Shown: positions 9,115 to 18,999, counted from the first letter of the stretch. The stretch is DNA of 64,000 nucleotides from JALORV01 sp963775635 (GCA_963775635.1 CAVZJO010000001.1:1-64000), one strand, 5' to 3'. Notes: generated by a model from the letters alone, not told the origin. Numbers and translations: made by a program.

Positions 9115-10241
9115 TACGAGCGTTTCTGGCCCGTGAAGAGCGACTTCGGAATCATGCAGTGCACGCCCTTGCGTACGTCCACGATCTGCGAGACACGGCA
9201 GTCGCCCGCCATCGACACCAACGCGTACGCCTCGTAGCGCGTCATCGGCACCATCTTCTGATTCGCAAGCCAGTCCACCGCCTCACGCGTCGCGTTGACC
9301 ATCGCGACGTTCAGATCCTCGTTCAGACCCACGCTGATCCAGTGCGTGCGCGTCTCGATGAACGGCCACTCGATCTTCATGTCCTTCCGGACGATCGGCT
9401 GGATGCGGATCTCCTTGTACGAGCACTCGAGCCCGGTCAAGTTGACTTCGCCATTGCCCTGCCGGCAATGCGAGTCGCCGGTCCAGATGAGCCCGCCTTT
9501 CAGGAACACCGGAATGAAGATCGTCGAGCCTTCCTGCAGCTCGTTGATATCCAGGTTCGAGCCGTTCTTCCATGGCCGCAACGTCGACACCGGTGCCATC
9601 GGGTTGTCCTTCACGCCGCCTTTGCGCGGCGACGGATCGTTCGGGTCGATGCCGACGGCGAACGTGCCGGGGAACGGCTGCAAGTCGAGCGTGATACCGG
9701 GCTTGAACTCGGCGGTGCGCTTCTGCAGATCAAGTGTGAAGAATCTGATGAAGCCGTCGGGCATCTCGGAGGCGAGCGCACCAATGGTCGGGAAGTCCTT
9801 GCCCGGCAGGTTGAAGTTGACCGCGAACGGCTTCGGCTCGATCCTGAGGATGCGGACCTCGAGCACGTCGCCCGGCTCGGCGCCGTTGACGAAGATCGGC
9901 CCCGTCACCGAGTGCGGCCCTCCGCCGGGATTCGCTTTGCGCAGCTCCACGACCTGCTCCATCGTGATGCCCGGTTGCACTTTGTCGTGCGAGTGCATCA
10001 TCGTCTCGATGGAGATCGTGTCGCCCGAATTGACGGTCAGCTTGGGTTTCTCCTGGGGATCGAGCCAACCCCACTGCACAGTGTCGAGCGTCGCGGCCAG
10101 GGTGTGGTGCTTGCCGGCCGGCACGCGCGATGCCCAGTCGTGGCTTCCTCTCGGAGCAGCGGATTGCTGTGCAATGACGGCGCCACCGGCTATCGCAGCA
10201 ACGACGGCGGCAACGATTAGACAGCGCTTGGTTGAAATCAT
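9114..10241 (-). CDS. Exported acetamidase/formamidase family protein
   Basis: This is a 375-residue protein of the FmdA/AmdA amidohydrolase family, which hydrolyses formamide or short amides to ammonia and acid. Family features include HSHDKVQPGITM, GAEPGDVLEVRIL and GGLIWTGDSHCRQGNGEV. Unlike the classical cytoplasmic enzymes it begins with a signal peptide (CLIVAAVVAAIAGGAVIAQ). The start is the ATG at 10241, with GAGGAGG six bases upstream; a longer frame reaches 10325 but lacks a site. It is the first gene of a coupled trio with a metal-binding protein and an ABC-3 permease. The physical coupling is direct; a need of the exported enzyme for the metal is inference. Confidence 0.85.
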   Translation of the reverse strand: MISTKRCLIVAAVVAAIAGGAVIAQQSAAPRGSHDWASRVPAGKHHTLAATLDTVQWGWLDPQEKPKLTVNSGDTISIETMMHSHDKVQPGITMEQVVELRKANPGGGPHSVTGPIFVNGAEPGDVLEVRILRIEPKPFAVNFNLPGKDFPTIGALASEMPDGFIRFFTLDLQKRTAEFKPGITLDLQPFPGTFAVGIDPNDPSPRKGGVKDNPMAPVSTLRPWKNGSNLDINELQEGSTIFIPVFLKGGLIWTGDSHCRQGNGEVNLTGLECSYKEIRIQPIVRKDMKIEWPFIETRTHWISVGLNEDLNVAMVNATREAVDWLANQKMVPMTRYEAYALVSMAGDCRVSQIVDVRKGVHCMIPKSLFTGQKRS

Positions 10242-10469
10242 GGGGGCCTCCTCGCTCGTGGGGCACAGCGATAGTGAGGCGCGCCGGGACCGCTCGTCAA
10301 GCTTCCGCCAGATGGAGTCCTCCAAAGACAGCGCGGCGCCGCCTATCTCCCATATGCGCTATTCCGGCAAAATCTGACATCGAGGGATACGGCGCTCTCC
10401 AAATTCACTACTAAAGTGAGAACTACCTGCTGAGGCTGCCAACGCACAGCGCGCCAAATCGAGCTCGAC

Positions 10470-11045
10470 GTGTCCACCGACGATGCCCCCGATGTCGCGA
10501 CGATCGCCGGCCTAATTGCATCCGCCGATCGTGGCGATGCCGCGTCGGCGCAGGCGTTATTCACGACCCTTTATCGCGAGCTGCATCGCGTCGCACGGCG
10601 GCAGCTGCGAGCGAGCAGCTCCGGCGTAACGCTCGGCGCCACGACGCTCCTGCACGAGTGCTACCTCGACATGGCAGGCCGCGCTGCGGCATTCCCGGAT
10701 CAGCACCGGTTCATCGCCTATGCGGCACACGCGATGCGCGGACTGATCGTCGATTACATCCGCGAACGCCGGGCGCTCAAGCGCGGCGGCGAGTTTCATC
10801 TGACTGCACTCGATACCCGGATTGCCGAGTCGATACCAGAGGTTGACGACACCGTTCGGCTAAGCGAGGCACTCGACCGGCTGCTGGTGACCGATGCCGC
10901 GCTCGCCGAACTGGTCGAGCTCAAGTTCTTCTGCGGCTTCTCGTTTGCCGAGATCGCGGCTATGCGGGGCGTGTCGGAGCGAACCGTGCAACGCGATTGG
11001 CAGAAGGCGCGCCTGCTGCTGCACAGCGAGCTGAGCGCGGAGTGA
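10470..11045 (+). CDS. ECF sigma factor of the kinase-associated type
   Basis: This 191-residue protein has the compact layout of the PF07638-type ECF sigma factors. A region 2 equivalent (RELHRVARRQLRASSSG, TTLLHECYLDM, YAAHAMRGLIVDYIRERRA) is followed by region 4 (ELKFFCGFSFAEIAAMRG, then VSERTVQRDWQKARLLL) for promoter -35 binding. The start is the GTG at 10470 after GAGCTCGAC. The next gene, about 130 bases downstream, encodes a membrane Ser/Thr kinase. In this sigma class such kinases are known partners, so phosphorylation rather than an anti-sigma factor may set its activity. No target promoters were identified. Confidence 0.88.
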   Translation: MSTDDAPDVATIAGLIASADRGDAASAQALFTTLYRELHRVARRQLRASSSGVTLGATTLLHECYLDMAGRAAAFPDQHRFIAYAAHAMRGLIVDYIRERRALKRGGEFHLTALDTRIAESIPEVDDTVRLSEALDRLLVTDAALAELVELKFFCGFSFAEIAAMRGVSERTVQRDWQKARLLLHSELSAE

Positions 11046-11173
11046 CGTAAATACGATGTCGGGTTTTCGGCGCCGATTCCGATTAACGGAGACGGAGAGA
11101 CTGCCGTGGCGTGCATACCAGCGCGCTGAGCGGTCGAAGTCGGAGCTGCGGCCGCGGCTACCGCAAAGTAAAG

Positions 11174-13882
11174 ATGGCGATCATCGCTAAGACGCATTGG
11201 CAAGTCGTCGGCCCGTTACTCGACGATCTGCTGGACGCCGATTCCAGCGAGCGCGTGGCGCGGCTCGCAGAAATCCGGCGCACCAACCCCGGGCTCGCCA
11301 CTGACCTGGAAGTATTGCTCGCCCGGGAGGCCGCGATCGATCGCGAGGCATTCCTCGAGGGCAGCGCGCTACCGGACGAGGCCACGCTGGCCGGCAAGGT
11401 CATCGGCAGCTACACCGTCGACCGCCTGCTGGGTCAAGGCGGTATGGGCAGCGTCTGGCTCGCCCATCGCAGCGACGGCCGCTTCGAAGGTCAGGCGGCT
11501 GTCAAGTTCCTGAACCTGGCGCTGGTGGGGCACGGCGGCGCTGAACGGTTCCGGCGCGAAGGCCAGGTGCTGGCCAAGCTTGTACATCCAGGCATCGCGC
11601 GCCTGATCGACGCGGGCATCGCCTATGGCGGGCAGCCTTATCTGATGCTGGAATATGTCGACGGCGATCCGATCGACCGCTGGTGCGACACGCATGCACT
11701 TGATCTCGAGTCACGCGTTCGCCTGTTCGTTGAGGTGCTGCGCGCCGTCGAGTACGCGCATAGCAACCTCATCCTGCACCGCGATCTGAAGCCCGCGAAC
11801 ATCCTGATCACACGCGAGGGCCGGGTGAAGCTCTTGGATTTCGGCATCGCCAAGCTGCTGGACGAACGCACGCAGGGCGCACAGTCGACCGAGCTAACTC
11901 AGCTCGCGGGACGCGCGTTTACACCGGAATACGCGGCACCGGAACAGATCCGGGGCGAGGACGTGACGACCGCGACCGACGTCTATGCACTCGGCGTGCT
12001 GCTTTACCGACTGCTTAGCGGCGAGCATCCGACCGCGTTGGCGACAGTTGCGGCCGCCGATCAATTGCGCGCAGTGATCGAAAACGTGCCGGCGCGCTTA
12101 TCGGTGGCCGCGGCACGCACGATGCAGCGCTCGCTGCAGGACCAGGCGCATACGGTGACACTGCCGGCCCGCGCATTGCGCGGCGACCTCGACAACATCG
12201 CGGCAAAGGCTCTGAGGAAGTCGCCGCGCGAGCGCTATACGACGGTGGCCGCGTTCGCCGACGACCTGAACCGCTATCTGAACAACGAGCCAGTCACCGC
12301 GCGCGCGGATTCGCGCATCTACCGCATCGCCAAGTTCGCGCAACGCCACCGACTCGGCGTCGGCGCGGCGTCGGCGACGTTGCTCGCACTGATCGCGGGC
12401 GTGATCGGCACGACCTGGCAGGCGATCGAGGCGCGCCGCGAGCGCGACGCCGCTATCTTTCAGGCCGAACGCGCGTTCGCCAAGGGCAACCTGGTCAACC
12501 TCATGCTGGGAGCGATCGGCGATGCCGACCATCCGCTGACGCAGCGCGAGATCCTGGAGCGCAGCGTGACATTGATCGAGAAACAGTTCACGCGCGATCC
12601 ACGGATCGCCGTCGACCTGCTGCTGCCGATCGCCGGCCAGTACCTAACGCTCGGCGACACCGCACGCGAATACGCGGTAATGCAGCGTGCCGGCGAGATT
12701 GCGACCGCGAGCGGCGATGTGGCGCTGATTGCGGACGTCGCGTGCAGCACGGTTGAGACCGAGCTGATGCGCGATCGTATCGACCTTGCGCAGGCGCAAC
12801 TCACGGCCGGCCAGCAGGCGCTGGCGCAGCTGCCGCGGCCCGATCTGGGAACAACGCTCTCGTGCATGCAAGCGGAAGCCGATCTCGCGCGCAAGCAAGG
12901 CGACTTCCACCTGGCGATCGCCCGCATCAGCGAAGCGATTGATCGCGCTGAGCGTGCGGCACGGACGCGCGGCAATATGTATCCGAAGCTGCTGTCGTTC
13001 CTCGGCGCGGTGCAGCAGCAACGCGGCGATCTCGTGGCCAGTTACGACACGCTGAAGAAGGAGCAGCGGCTGGCGGAGCAGCTGGGGCGCACCGAAACCG
13101 CCGACTATCTGAGCGGACGCCGCGCCGAGGCAGGCCTGCTGATGGCGTTCGGCGAGTACGTCGAAGCGCAAGGCATCATCGAGGCGATCGTACCGCGGTG
13201 GTCCGCGCTGACCGGCGACGATTCGGTCCCGGTGTGGCTCTCCCACGCGCGGGGCGTGCTAATGCACAAATTCGGCGATCTACAGGGTGCGCAGCGCGAG
13301 CTCGCGGCCGCTGCAACGCGAGCGCGGGCGCAGGGCAGCGTCGAGCGCGCACTCGGCATTGAGCTCGCGTTGGCGCGCGTACTGCTCGATCTCGGCCGAA
13401 CGGCCGAGGCGGAACGACTGCTCGCTCCGATCGAGGCCGCGGGACGGCGCACGACGCGATCCTCACTCGTCACAACAACGACGGTAAGAGCAGAGCTGCT
13501 GTTTGCGCAGCGTGAGCTCGCGCAGGCCGCGCAGGTGATCGAGGATGAGCTCGCTGCAATCGGTTTTCCGACGGCGAAGGAGTCTGCGCCGCTCGCGACG
13601 GCCCTGCGAGTGGCGGCACGCGTGCAGCTTGCGTCCGGGAACGCCGAGCGAGCGCAGCAGCGAGCAGCCGACGCGCTCGCAGTGTCCGAACGCGTGGCGC
13701 GCAATGCGGCGAAGAGCGCCGATGCCGGCGAGGCGTTGCTGCTGTTGGCGCAGGCTCAGCGCTTAAACGGCGAATCCGCTACGTCGATCGCGACCGCCAA
13801 ACGCGCGGCGCAGACCCTAGCCGGCGGATTTGGCGACGATCATTCGCTGACGCGCACTGCGCGCGCGCTGGCCGGCTCCTAA
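11174..13882 (+). CDS. Membrane Ser/Thr protein kinase with helical-repeat sensor domain
   Basis: This protein of about 902 residues begins with an acidic helical segment of about 80 residues ending DREAFLEGSALP. A complete Hanks-type kinase domain follows: GQGGMGSVW loop, catalytic lysine in AVKFLN (about 109), HRDLKPANILI (about 202), DFGIAK (about 222) and YAAPEQI. One membrane helix (about 394-415, TLLALIAGVIGTTWQAIE) separates it from about 480 residues of Ala-rich TPR-like helical repeats, probably periplasmic. The start is the ATG at 11174 after AAAGTAAAG; an in-frame ATG at 11111 is possible. It follows the ECF sigma gene and is its likely regulator. Confidence 0.9.
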   Translation: MAIIAKTHWQVVGPLLDDLLDADSSERVARLAEIRRTNPGLATDLEVLLAREAAIDREAFLEGSALPDEATLAGKVIGSYTVDRLLGQGGMGSVWLAHRSDGRFEGQAAVKFLNLALVGHGGAERFRREGQVLAKLVHPGIARLIDAGIAYGGQPYLMLEYVDGDPIDRWCDTHALDLESRVRLFVEVLRAVEYAHSNLILHRDLKPANILITREGRVKLLDFGIAKLLDERTQGAQSTELTQLAGRAFTPEYAAPEQIRGEDVTTATDVYALGVLLYRLLSGEHPTALATVAAADQLRAVIENVPARLSVAAARTMQRSLQDQAHTVTLPARALRGDLDNIAAKALRKSPRERYTTVAAFADDLNRYLNNEPVTARADSRIYRIAKFAQRHRLGVGAASATLLALIAGVIGTTWQAIEARRERDAAIFQAERAFAKGNLVNLMLGAIGDADHPLTQREILERSVTLIEKQFTRDPRIAVDLLLPIAGQYLTLGDTAREYAVMQRAGEIATASGDVALIADVACSTVETELMRDRIDLAQAQLTAGQQALAQLPRPDLGTTLSCMQAEADLARKQGDFHLAIARISEAIDRAERAARTRGNMYPKLLSFLGAVQQQRGDLVASYDTLKKEQRLAEQLGRTETADYLSGRRAEAGLLMAFGEYVEAQGIIEAIVPRWSALTGDDSVPVWLSHARGVLMHKFGDLQGAQRELAAAATRARAQGSVERALGIELALARVLLDLGRTAEAERLLAPIEAAGRRTTRSSLVTTTTVRAELLFAQRELAQAAQVIEDELAAIGFPTAKESAPLATALRVAARVQLASGNAERAQQRAADALAVSERVARNAAKSADAGEALLLLAQAQRLNGESATSIATAKRAAQTLAGGFGDDHSLTRTARALAGS

Positions 13883-14118
13883 GGCCTTACGGCGCAGTCG
13901 GACGGCGCGACAGCGTCGCTTTCCTGATGTGAGTAAGGCGATGGCACATACATCGCGCGCACCTCGGCCAGGCGCTGATGCGGCGAGGCCGCCGTGGTCG
14001 CAGCACGCAACGCCAGCGTGTGTTCGGCGGCTACCGCGCGCGCGACGGCAAGTATCGTTGCATTAACTCCCTCGAGGATCGGCCGGCGCGTGTGCTGCAG
14101 GTGCAGTATGTTGGCCAT
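13879..14118 (-). CDS. Small protein of unknown function
   Basis: This is a possible 79-residue protein, convergent with the kinase gene and sharing its last four bases. In its favour is a fair ribosome site (GGAGA seven bases before the ATG at 14118) in a stretch without any other gene. The sequence starts MANILHLQHTRRPILEGV and is Ala-rich, without membrane segments, cysteines or a motif I recognise. It could be a genuine small gene or a chance frame in GC-rich DNA. Confidence 0.4.
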   Translation of the reverse strand: MANILHLQHTRRPILEGVNATILAVARAVAAEHTLALRAATTAASPHQRLAEVRAMYVPSPYSHQESDAVAPSDCAVRP

Positions 14119-14366
14119 CGTGGTCTCCAGGCTTTGGGCGCGAATTCGCGGCCTCTACCGGATAGATCGAAAACGGACCAAAAAAGCCGACACGGGCTGC
14201 GCAGGGCTTTCGTCTCCGTACCGTTTATGACGTGGTGCAACATCGAGGCACGCCGCTGGAGGATCGTGAGCAGCGCGCCCGCTCCCGTCTCGTGCGATGC
14301 GCGTAACGGGTGAGGTGACGCTAGACTCTTTGATCGTCAGGGCGGGCGGGGAAACCGGGGCGAACC
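14119..14366. other. Intergenic region before the FAH-family gene
   Basis: This region of about 250 bases carries no convincing gene on either strand. It must hold the promoter for the FAH/reductase/kinase-2 genes, but no clear -35/-10 pair was recognised. Confidence 0.4.
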
Positions 14367-15134
14367 ATGCCGCTATGGGGACGCGTTAGCTACCAGGGAC
14401 GCGAACGCTTCGGCACGATCGAGGACGATACGATCGCGCTGCACGCGGGTGATATGTTCGCGAATCCGCAACCGACCGGGGAATCGATTCCCCGCAGCGC
14501 GGCCAAGCTACTCACACCGACGACCCCGAGCAAGATGGTGGGGCTGGTCGACAATTACCACGCGCTGGTAGCCAAGCTCGGTCACGCGGTTCCGGCTGAG
14601 CCGCTTTACTTTCTGAAGGCCAGCAATTCGTTTCTTGCCGCGGGCGAGCCGATTCGCACGCCGCTGTCGTACGCCGGCAAGGTTGTGTTCGAAGGCGAGC
14701 TCGGCATCGTCATCGGCAAGCGCTGCCGCGCGGTCGACGAAGCCGATGCTGCCAGCTACGTGTTCGGCTACACCTGCGTCAACGATGTCACTGCCGTTGA
14801 CGTTCTGAACAAGGACCCCGGCTTCGCGCAGTGGACGCGCGCGAAGAGCTTCGACACGTTCGGCGTGTTCGGTCCAGTGATTGCAACCGACGTCGACCCG
14901 GCCACACTTTTCGTCAGGACGATCCTGAACGACCAGGAGCGGCAGAACTATCCGGTCGCAGACGCGATCTTTGCGCCGGCTCGATTGGTGAGTCTCATTT
15001 CGCGCGACCTGACCTTGGAAGCAGGCGATGTCATCGCTTGCGGCACATCGGTCGGCGTCGGTTCGATGAAACCAGGCAGCACGGTTAGCATCGTCATCGA
15101 CGGCATCGGCATGCTGACCAATCGGGTGGAGTGA
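14367..15134 (+). CDS. Fumarylacetoacetase-fold hydrolase/isomerase
   Basis: This is a 255-residue cytoplasmic enzyme of the FAH superfamily, whose members hydrate, isomerise or cleave C-C bonds in small keto-acids. Visible marks are the metal-binding pattern VVFEGELGIVIGKR followed by CVNDVTAVD, then RAKSFDTFGVFGP and the C-terminal GTSVGVGSMKPG. A ribosome site GGGGCGAACC precedes the ATG. The stop overlaps the start of the next gene (TGATG), so both are co-translated with a ketopantoate-reductase-like enzyme. The substrate is not evident; aromatic-catabolic diketo-acids or oxaloacetate-like acids are common for relatives. Confidence 0.88.
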   Translation: MPLWGRVSYQGRERFGTIEDDTIALHAGDMFANPQPTGESIPRSAAKLLTPTTPSKMVGLVDNYHALVAKLGHAVPAEPLYFLKASNSFLAAGEPIRTPLSYAGKVVFEGELGIVIGKRCRAVDEADAASYVFGYTCVNDVTAVDVLNKDPGFAQWTRAKSFDTFGVFGPVIATDVDPATLFVRTILNDQERQNYPVADAIFAPARLVSLISRDLTLEAGDVIACGTSVGVGSMKPGSTVSIVIDGIGMLTNRVE

Positions 15135-16141
15135 TGAGAATCGCAGTTATCGGCGCCGGCGCGATCGGCGGCATGCTCGCCGTCCGGCTTGCGTCGTCGG
15201 GTCACGCAGTCACCGTAGTGGCGCGGGGCGCCAACCTGGATGCCATTCGCAGGAACGGGCTCAAACTCGTTCACGACGGTAGCCCGGAAGAAGTCGCGCA
15301 AGGTTTGCGGGCGGTGGCGACCTGCGCCGAAGCCGGTTTGCAAGACGCCGTGCTGCTGGCGGTCAAGGCGTACGCCATCGCATCGGTGGCGCCACAAATG
15401 CGCGCGCTGTTCGGCGACGACACGGTAGTCGTGACGTTGCAAAACGGTCTGCCGTGGTGGTACTTCCAGAACTTCAGCGGCCCGCACGCGGGCTACCGGT
15501 TCAGGTCGGTCGATCCAACCGGCGCAATCGAACAGAACATTGAGCCGCGCCGCATTATCGGGTGCGTCGTTTATCCCGCAGGTGAGCTCGTTGCGCCGGG
15601 CGTGATCAAGCGTATCGAAGGAGACCGTTTTCCGGTGGGAGAGCTGGACGGAACCGAGAGCGCGCGCGTCACAAAGGTATCGGAAGCACTGATCGGCGCG
15701 GGCTGGAAAGCGCCGATCCTGGCCGACATCCGCTCGGAAATCTGGCTGAAGCTGTGGGGCAATATGACTTTTAACCCGATCAGCGCTCTGACTCACGCGA
15801 CGCTGGTCGATATTTGTCAGGAGCCCGCGACACGCGAGCTTGCCGCCGACATGATGCGCGAAGCGCAGGCCATCGCCGAGAAACTCGGAGCCACCTTCCG
15901 CGTGCCATTGGAGAAGCGCATCGAAGGCGCCGAAAAAGTCGGCAAGCACAAGACTTCGACATTGCAGGACGTCGAAGCCGGGCGTGCGGTTGAAGTCGAC
16001 GCGCTGATCGGCTCGGTAATCGAGCTCTCTGAATTGACTGGCACACCTGCGCCCGCATCGCGCGCCGTGCACGCGCTGCTCAAGTTACTGGTCGCAACGA
16101 TGCACGAACAACGCGCGCGCGCCGTGCTGCAGCGAATGTAG
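15134..16141 (+). CDS. Ketopantoate reductase family enzyme (ApbA/PanE)
   Basis: This is a 335-residue NADP-dependent reductase. It has an N-terminal Rossmann motif (IAVIGAGAIGGMLA), then VVTLQNGLPWWYF, the conserved catalytic lysine region WLKLWGNMTFNPISALT, and a C-terminal helical domain with HKTSTLQDVEAGRAVEVD. True PanE makes pantoate for coenzyme A; many paralogues act on other 2-keto acids. Because it is coupled to a FAH-fold enzyme and not to pan genes, a catabolic role is as likely. The ATG at 15134 is preferred; a GTG one codon earlier at 15131 would give a GTGA overlap. The kinase gene begins 17 bases after its stop. Confidence 0.87.
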   Translation: MRIAVIGAGAIGGMLAVRLASSGHAVTVVARGANLDAIRRNGLKLVHDGSPEEVAQGLRAVATCAEAGLQDAVLLAVKAYAIASVAPQMRALFGDDTVVVTLQNGLPWWYFQNFSGPHAGYRFRSVDPTGAIEQNIEPRRIIGCVVYPAGELVAPGVIKRIEGDRFPVGELDGTESARVTKVSEALIGAGWKAPILADIRSEIWLKLWGNMTFNPISALTHATLVDICQEPATRELAADMMREAQAIAEKLGATFRVPLEKRIEGAEKVGKHKTSTLQDVEAGRAVEVDALIGSVIELSELTGTPAPASRAVHALLKLLVATMHEQRARAVLQRM

Positions 16142-16158
16142 CCTGCCAAACAGGCAGT

Positions 16159-18870
16159 ATGGACAAGGAAGCCTGGGCGCGCGTAAGCCCTCGGCTCGAC
16201 GAGTTACTCGAGCTGCCGCCGTCAGAACGCGACGCGCGTCTGGCGGAAATCGCACACGACGATGTGGCACTCGCCGCCGATCTTTCGTTGCTGCTCGCGC
16301 AGCAGACACACGCCGATCGCTCTGCCTTCCTGGAGGGTAGCGCGCTTGATGCTGCTGCCCAGGCGACACTCGCCGGTCAGACGATTGGTGCGTACACGCT
16401 TGAACGGCCACTCGGCGAAGGCGGCATGGGCGCGGTCTGGCTGGGCCGCCGCAGCGATGGCCGCTACCAAGGCCGGGTAGCCGTCAAGTTCCTGAATCTG
16501 GCGTTGCTCGGCCGCGGCGGTGCGGAGCGGTTCGCGCGCGAGGGCAGCATGCTGGCGCGCCTGACGCATCCGAACATCGCGCGGCTGCTCGATGCGGGCG
16601 TCGCAGGTGGACAGCCGTACCTGGTGCTCGAATACATCGAGGGGGTGCCGATCGATCGCTACTGCGACAGCAACCGACTGACGATCAAAAAGCGCTTGCG
16701 CCTCTTCCTTGATGTACTCGCCGCTGTTGCGTACGCGCATAACAACCTGATCCTGCACCGCGACCTGAAGCCGTCGAACATCCTCGTGACAACGCAGGGC
16801 CAGGTGAAGCTGCTCGACTTCGGCATCGGCAAACTGCTCGCCGAGCAGAATGCGGCCGCGCCAGCCACCGAACTTACGGAAGTTGCCGGCCGTGCGTTCA
16901 CCCCCGACTGCGCCGCGCCCGAGCAGGTGCAGGGCGGCGACGTGACGACAGCCACTGATGTGTACGCGCTCGGCGTGCTGCTGTACCAGTTGCTTGCTGG
17001 CCGACATCCGACGGCGCTGCCAACGGATACGGCGGTTGATCGCGTGCGCGCCGTGGTCGACAAAGAGCCGATGCGTGTTTCGGATGCGGCGGCGAAAGCG
17101 GATGACACCGCCGCGCACGCGCGCGCCAAAGCCGCGCACAAGCTCGCGCGCACCTTGCGCGGCGATCTGGACAATATCGTTGCCAAGGCGCTGAAGAAGC
17201 AGGCGATCGAGCGCTATCCGACAGTCGCCGCGTTAGGCGACGATCTGCGCCACTATCTTGATCACAAGCCGGTTGGTGCGCGCGCCGATTCGCTCGCGTA
17301 TCGCACCAGCAAGTTCGTGCGGCGCCACCGGGTCGCGGTCGGTGCAGCTTCGATGACCCTGCTGGCGTTGCTCGCGGGTGTGATCGGCACGACCTGGCAG
17401 GCGATCGAGGCGCGCAACCAGCGCGACCGCGCATTGGCCGAGATCCGCTATTCGCGCGTCAATCACGAGGTGCTGATGTCACTGCTCGATGACGCTCTTC
17501 GCGGCGGTGCCACTGAACAGTGGCGCGAGATGCTCGACAGAGCGCGCGAGCAGTTGCGTGTGCGTCACGAGACTGACCCGATGTCGCAAGCGCGGGTGCT
17601 GCTTATGCTCGCGGGTCGTTACGCGACGCTGGGCGATGAACGCGGTGAGTCCGCAGTTACCGCGGCGCTTGAGCAACTTGAACCTTCGCTGCCCGATCCC
17701 GCAGTGCGAGCGCAGATCGCATGCGCACGGGCGGATCTGCTGCTGTATGCGCGAGAGGTGGATCGCGCGCGGCCATTGGTCATGCAGGCGATGCAATCGC
17801 TGGCGCAATTCCGTGATCCAGGCCTCGGCCCGCTCGCGGACTGCTATCAAACCGACGCCACGCTTGCGGTGGAGGAAGGGGATTTCGAGCGGGCGATCGC
17901 GCGCGCTACGTCGTTGGTCGACCGTTTCGAGCGTGAAGGCCTGGGCGGAAGCCGGCTGCACCTGTATGTGCTGTCGAATCTGCAGGGTATTTATCTCGAT
18001 ACCGATCGCGACGGCGATGTGCTGACACTGCATACGCGGCTTGAAGACGGTCTGCGCGCGCAGTCCGCCCTCGATACCCTTCGGCACTTCCAGATCCTGG
18101 ACCGCCGTACGACAGCCCTCGTCCGCCGCGGGCGCTTCGTCGAGGCACAAGCCGTGTTGCGGCAGACACTTGAAAGTGCGGACGCTGCCGCAAAAGGCAA
18201 AGCACCAGCGGTCCTGCGTTCGGCGATCGGTCGCAAGCTGATCTTCGCGGGTGCAACGACCGACGGTATTCCACTGGTGGAGAGTGCGCTGCCGGAACTG
18301 GAAAAAGGCGCACTACGCAACCACATCTACTTCGCGTTGTTCGCGCTGATCGAGGCAAGTCTGATGGACGGCGACCCTGCTTCGGCGAGCGGCCGAATGC
18401 AGCAGCTGCAAAGCCTGATGGCGGACGGTCGCATTGCGACACGCGAGCGCAGTGAAGCAGCCCGACTGCAAGCGTTGCTGGCTTTGGCCGACGGAGATGC
18501 TTCCGCCGCCGGGGCGTACATCGAGCAGATGCAGGCGCTTGCAGCGACACTGCCGCGCCGTGCGCGTATGGAAGCACTGCGTTCGGAGCTCGCTGCCGTG
18601 CAGGTAGCCGCCCTGCGCGGTGACAGCGAAAAGGCGGTTCGTGCGCTGGATAACGCCGCAACGATCGAACGCGTGACTGAGGGCAGCGAGCGGGTCGAAG
18701 GCCCGAGCGCATGGCGCGGCTACATTTTCACCTTGCGTGCGGGCCTACAACGGACGTCTGGCGATGAATCCGCCATGCGCACGAGTGCGCAAGCCGCAAT
18801 TGAACAGTTCGCGTCGACCGTGCCGGCGGATCATCCCTGGCGGGCCGAGGCGCAAGCGTTGCTGCGCTGA
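16159..18870 (+). CDS. Second membrane Ser/Thr protein kinase with repeat domain
   Basis: This 903-residue protein is a paralogue of the kinase at 11.2-13.9 kb, with the same order of parts. An acidic N-terminal segment ends DRSAFLEGSALD. The kinase domain has GEGGMGAVW, AVKFLN (about 108), HRDLKPSNILV (about 200) and DFGIGK (about 220). A membrane helix (about 393-414) and about 480 residues of helical repeats follow. The APE region reads CAAPEQ where the paralogue has YAAPEQ. No sigma gene is adjacent; instead it starts 17 bases after the ketopantoate-reductase-like gene. It may share the sigma factor of the first kinase or answer a different signal. Confidence 0.9.
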   Translation: MDKEAWARVSPRLDELLELPPSERDARLAEIAHDDVALAADLSLLLAQQTHADRSAFLEGSALDAAAQATLAGQTIGAYTLERPLGEGGMGAVWLGRRSDGRYQGRVAVKFLNLALLGRGGAERFAREGSMLARLTHPNIARLLDAGVAGGQPYLVLEYIEGVPIDRYCDSNRLTIKKRLRLFLDVLAAVAYAHNNLILHRDLKPSNILVTTQGQVKLLDFGIGKLLAEQNAAAPATELTEVAGRAFTPDCAAPEQVQGGDVTTATDVYALGVLLYQLLAGRHPTALPTDTAVDRVRAVVDKEPMRVSDAAAKADDTAAHARAKAAHKLARTLRGDLDNIVAKALKKQAIERYPTVAALGDDLRHYLDHKPVGARADSLAYRTSKFVRRHRVAVGAASMTLLALLAGVIGTTWQAIEARNQRDRALAEIRYSRVNHEVLMSLLDDALRGGATEQWREMLDRAREQLRVRHETDPMSQARVLLMLAGRYATLGDERGESAVTAALEQLEPSLPDPAVRAQIACARADLLLYAREVDRARPLVMQAMQSLAQFRDPGLGPLADCYQTDATLAVEEGDFERAIARATSLVDRFEREGLGGSRLHLYVLSNLQGIYLDTDRDGDVLTLHTRLEDGLRAQSALDTLRHFQILDRRTTALVRRGRFVEAQAVLRQTLESADAAAKGKAPAVLRSAIGRKLIFAGATTDGIPLVESALPELEKGALRNHIYFALFALIEASLMDGDPASASGRMQQLQSLMADGRIATRERSEAARLQALLALADGDASAAGAYIEQMQALAATLPRRARMEALRSELAAVQVAALRGDSEKAVRALDNAATIERVTEGSERVEGPSAWRGYIFTLRAGLQRTSGDESAMRTSAQAAIEQFASTVPADHPWRAEAQALLR

Positions 18871-18999
18871 CGAATTCTCGAGCTGAGCGCTCCGCTGATC
18901 TCGGACAACGCGCAATATTCACACGTTCGGTGTGGTCTTTCCCTCCTCGGAATTGAATCTCGGATTCTTTCAGCTTGCTGGCAGATTTCTAAGCGGTCC

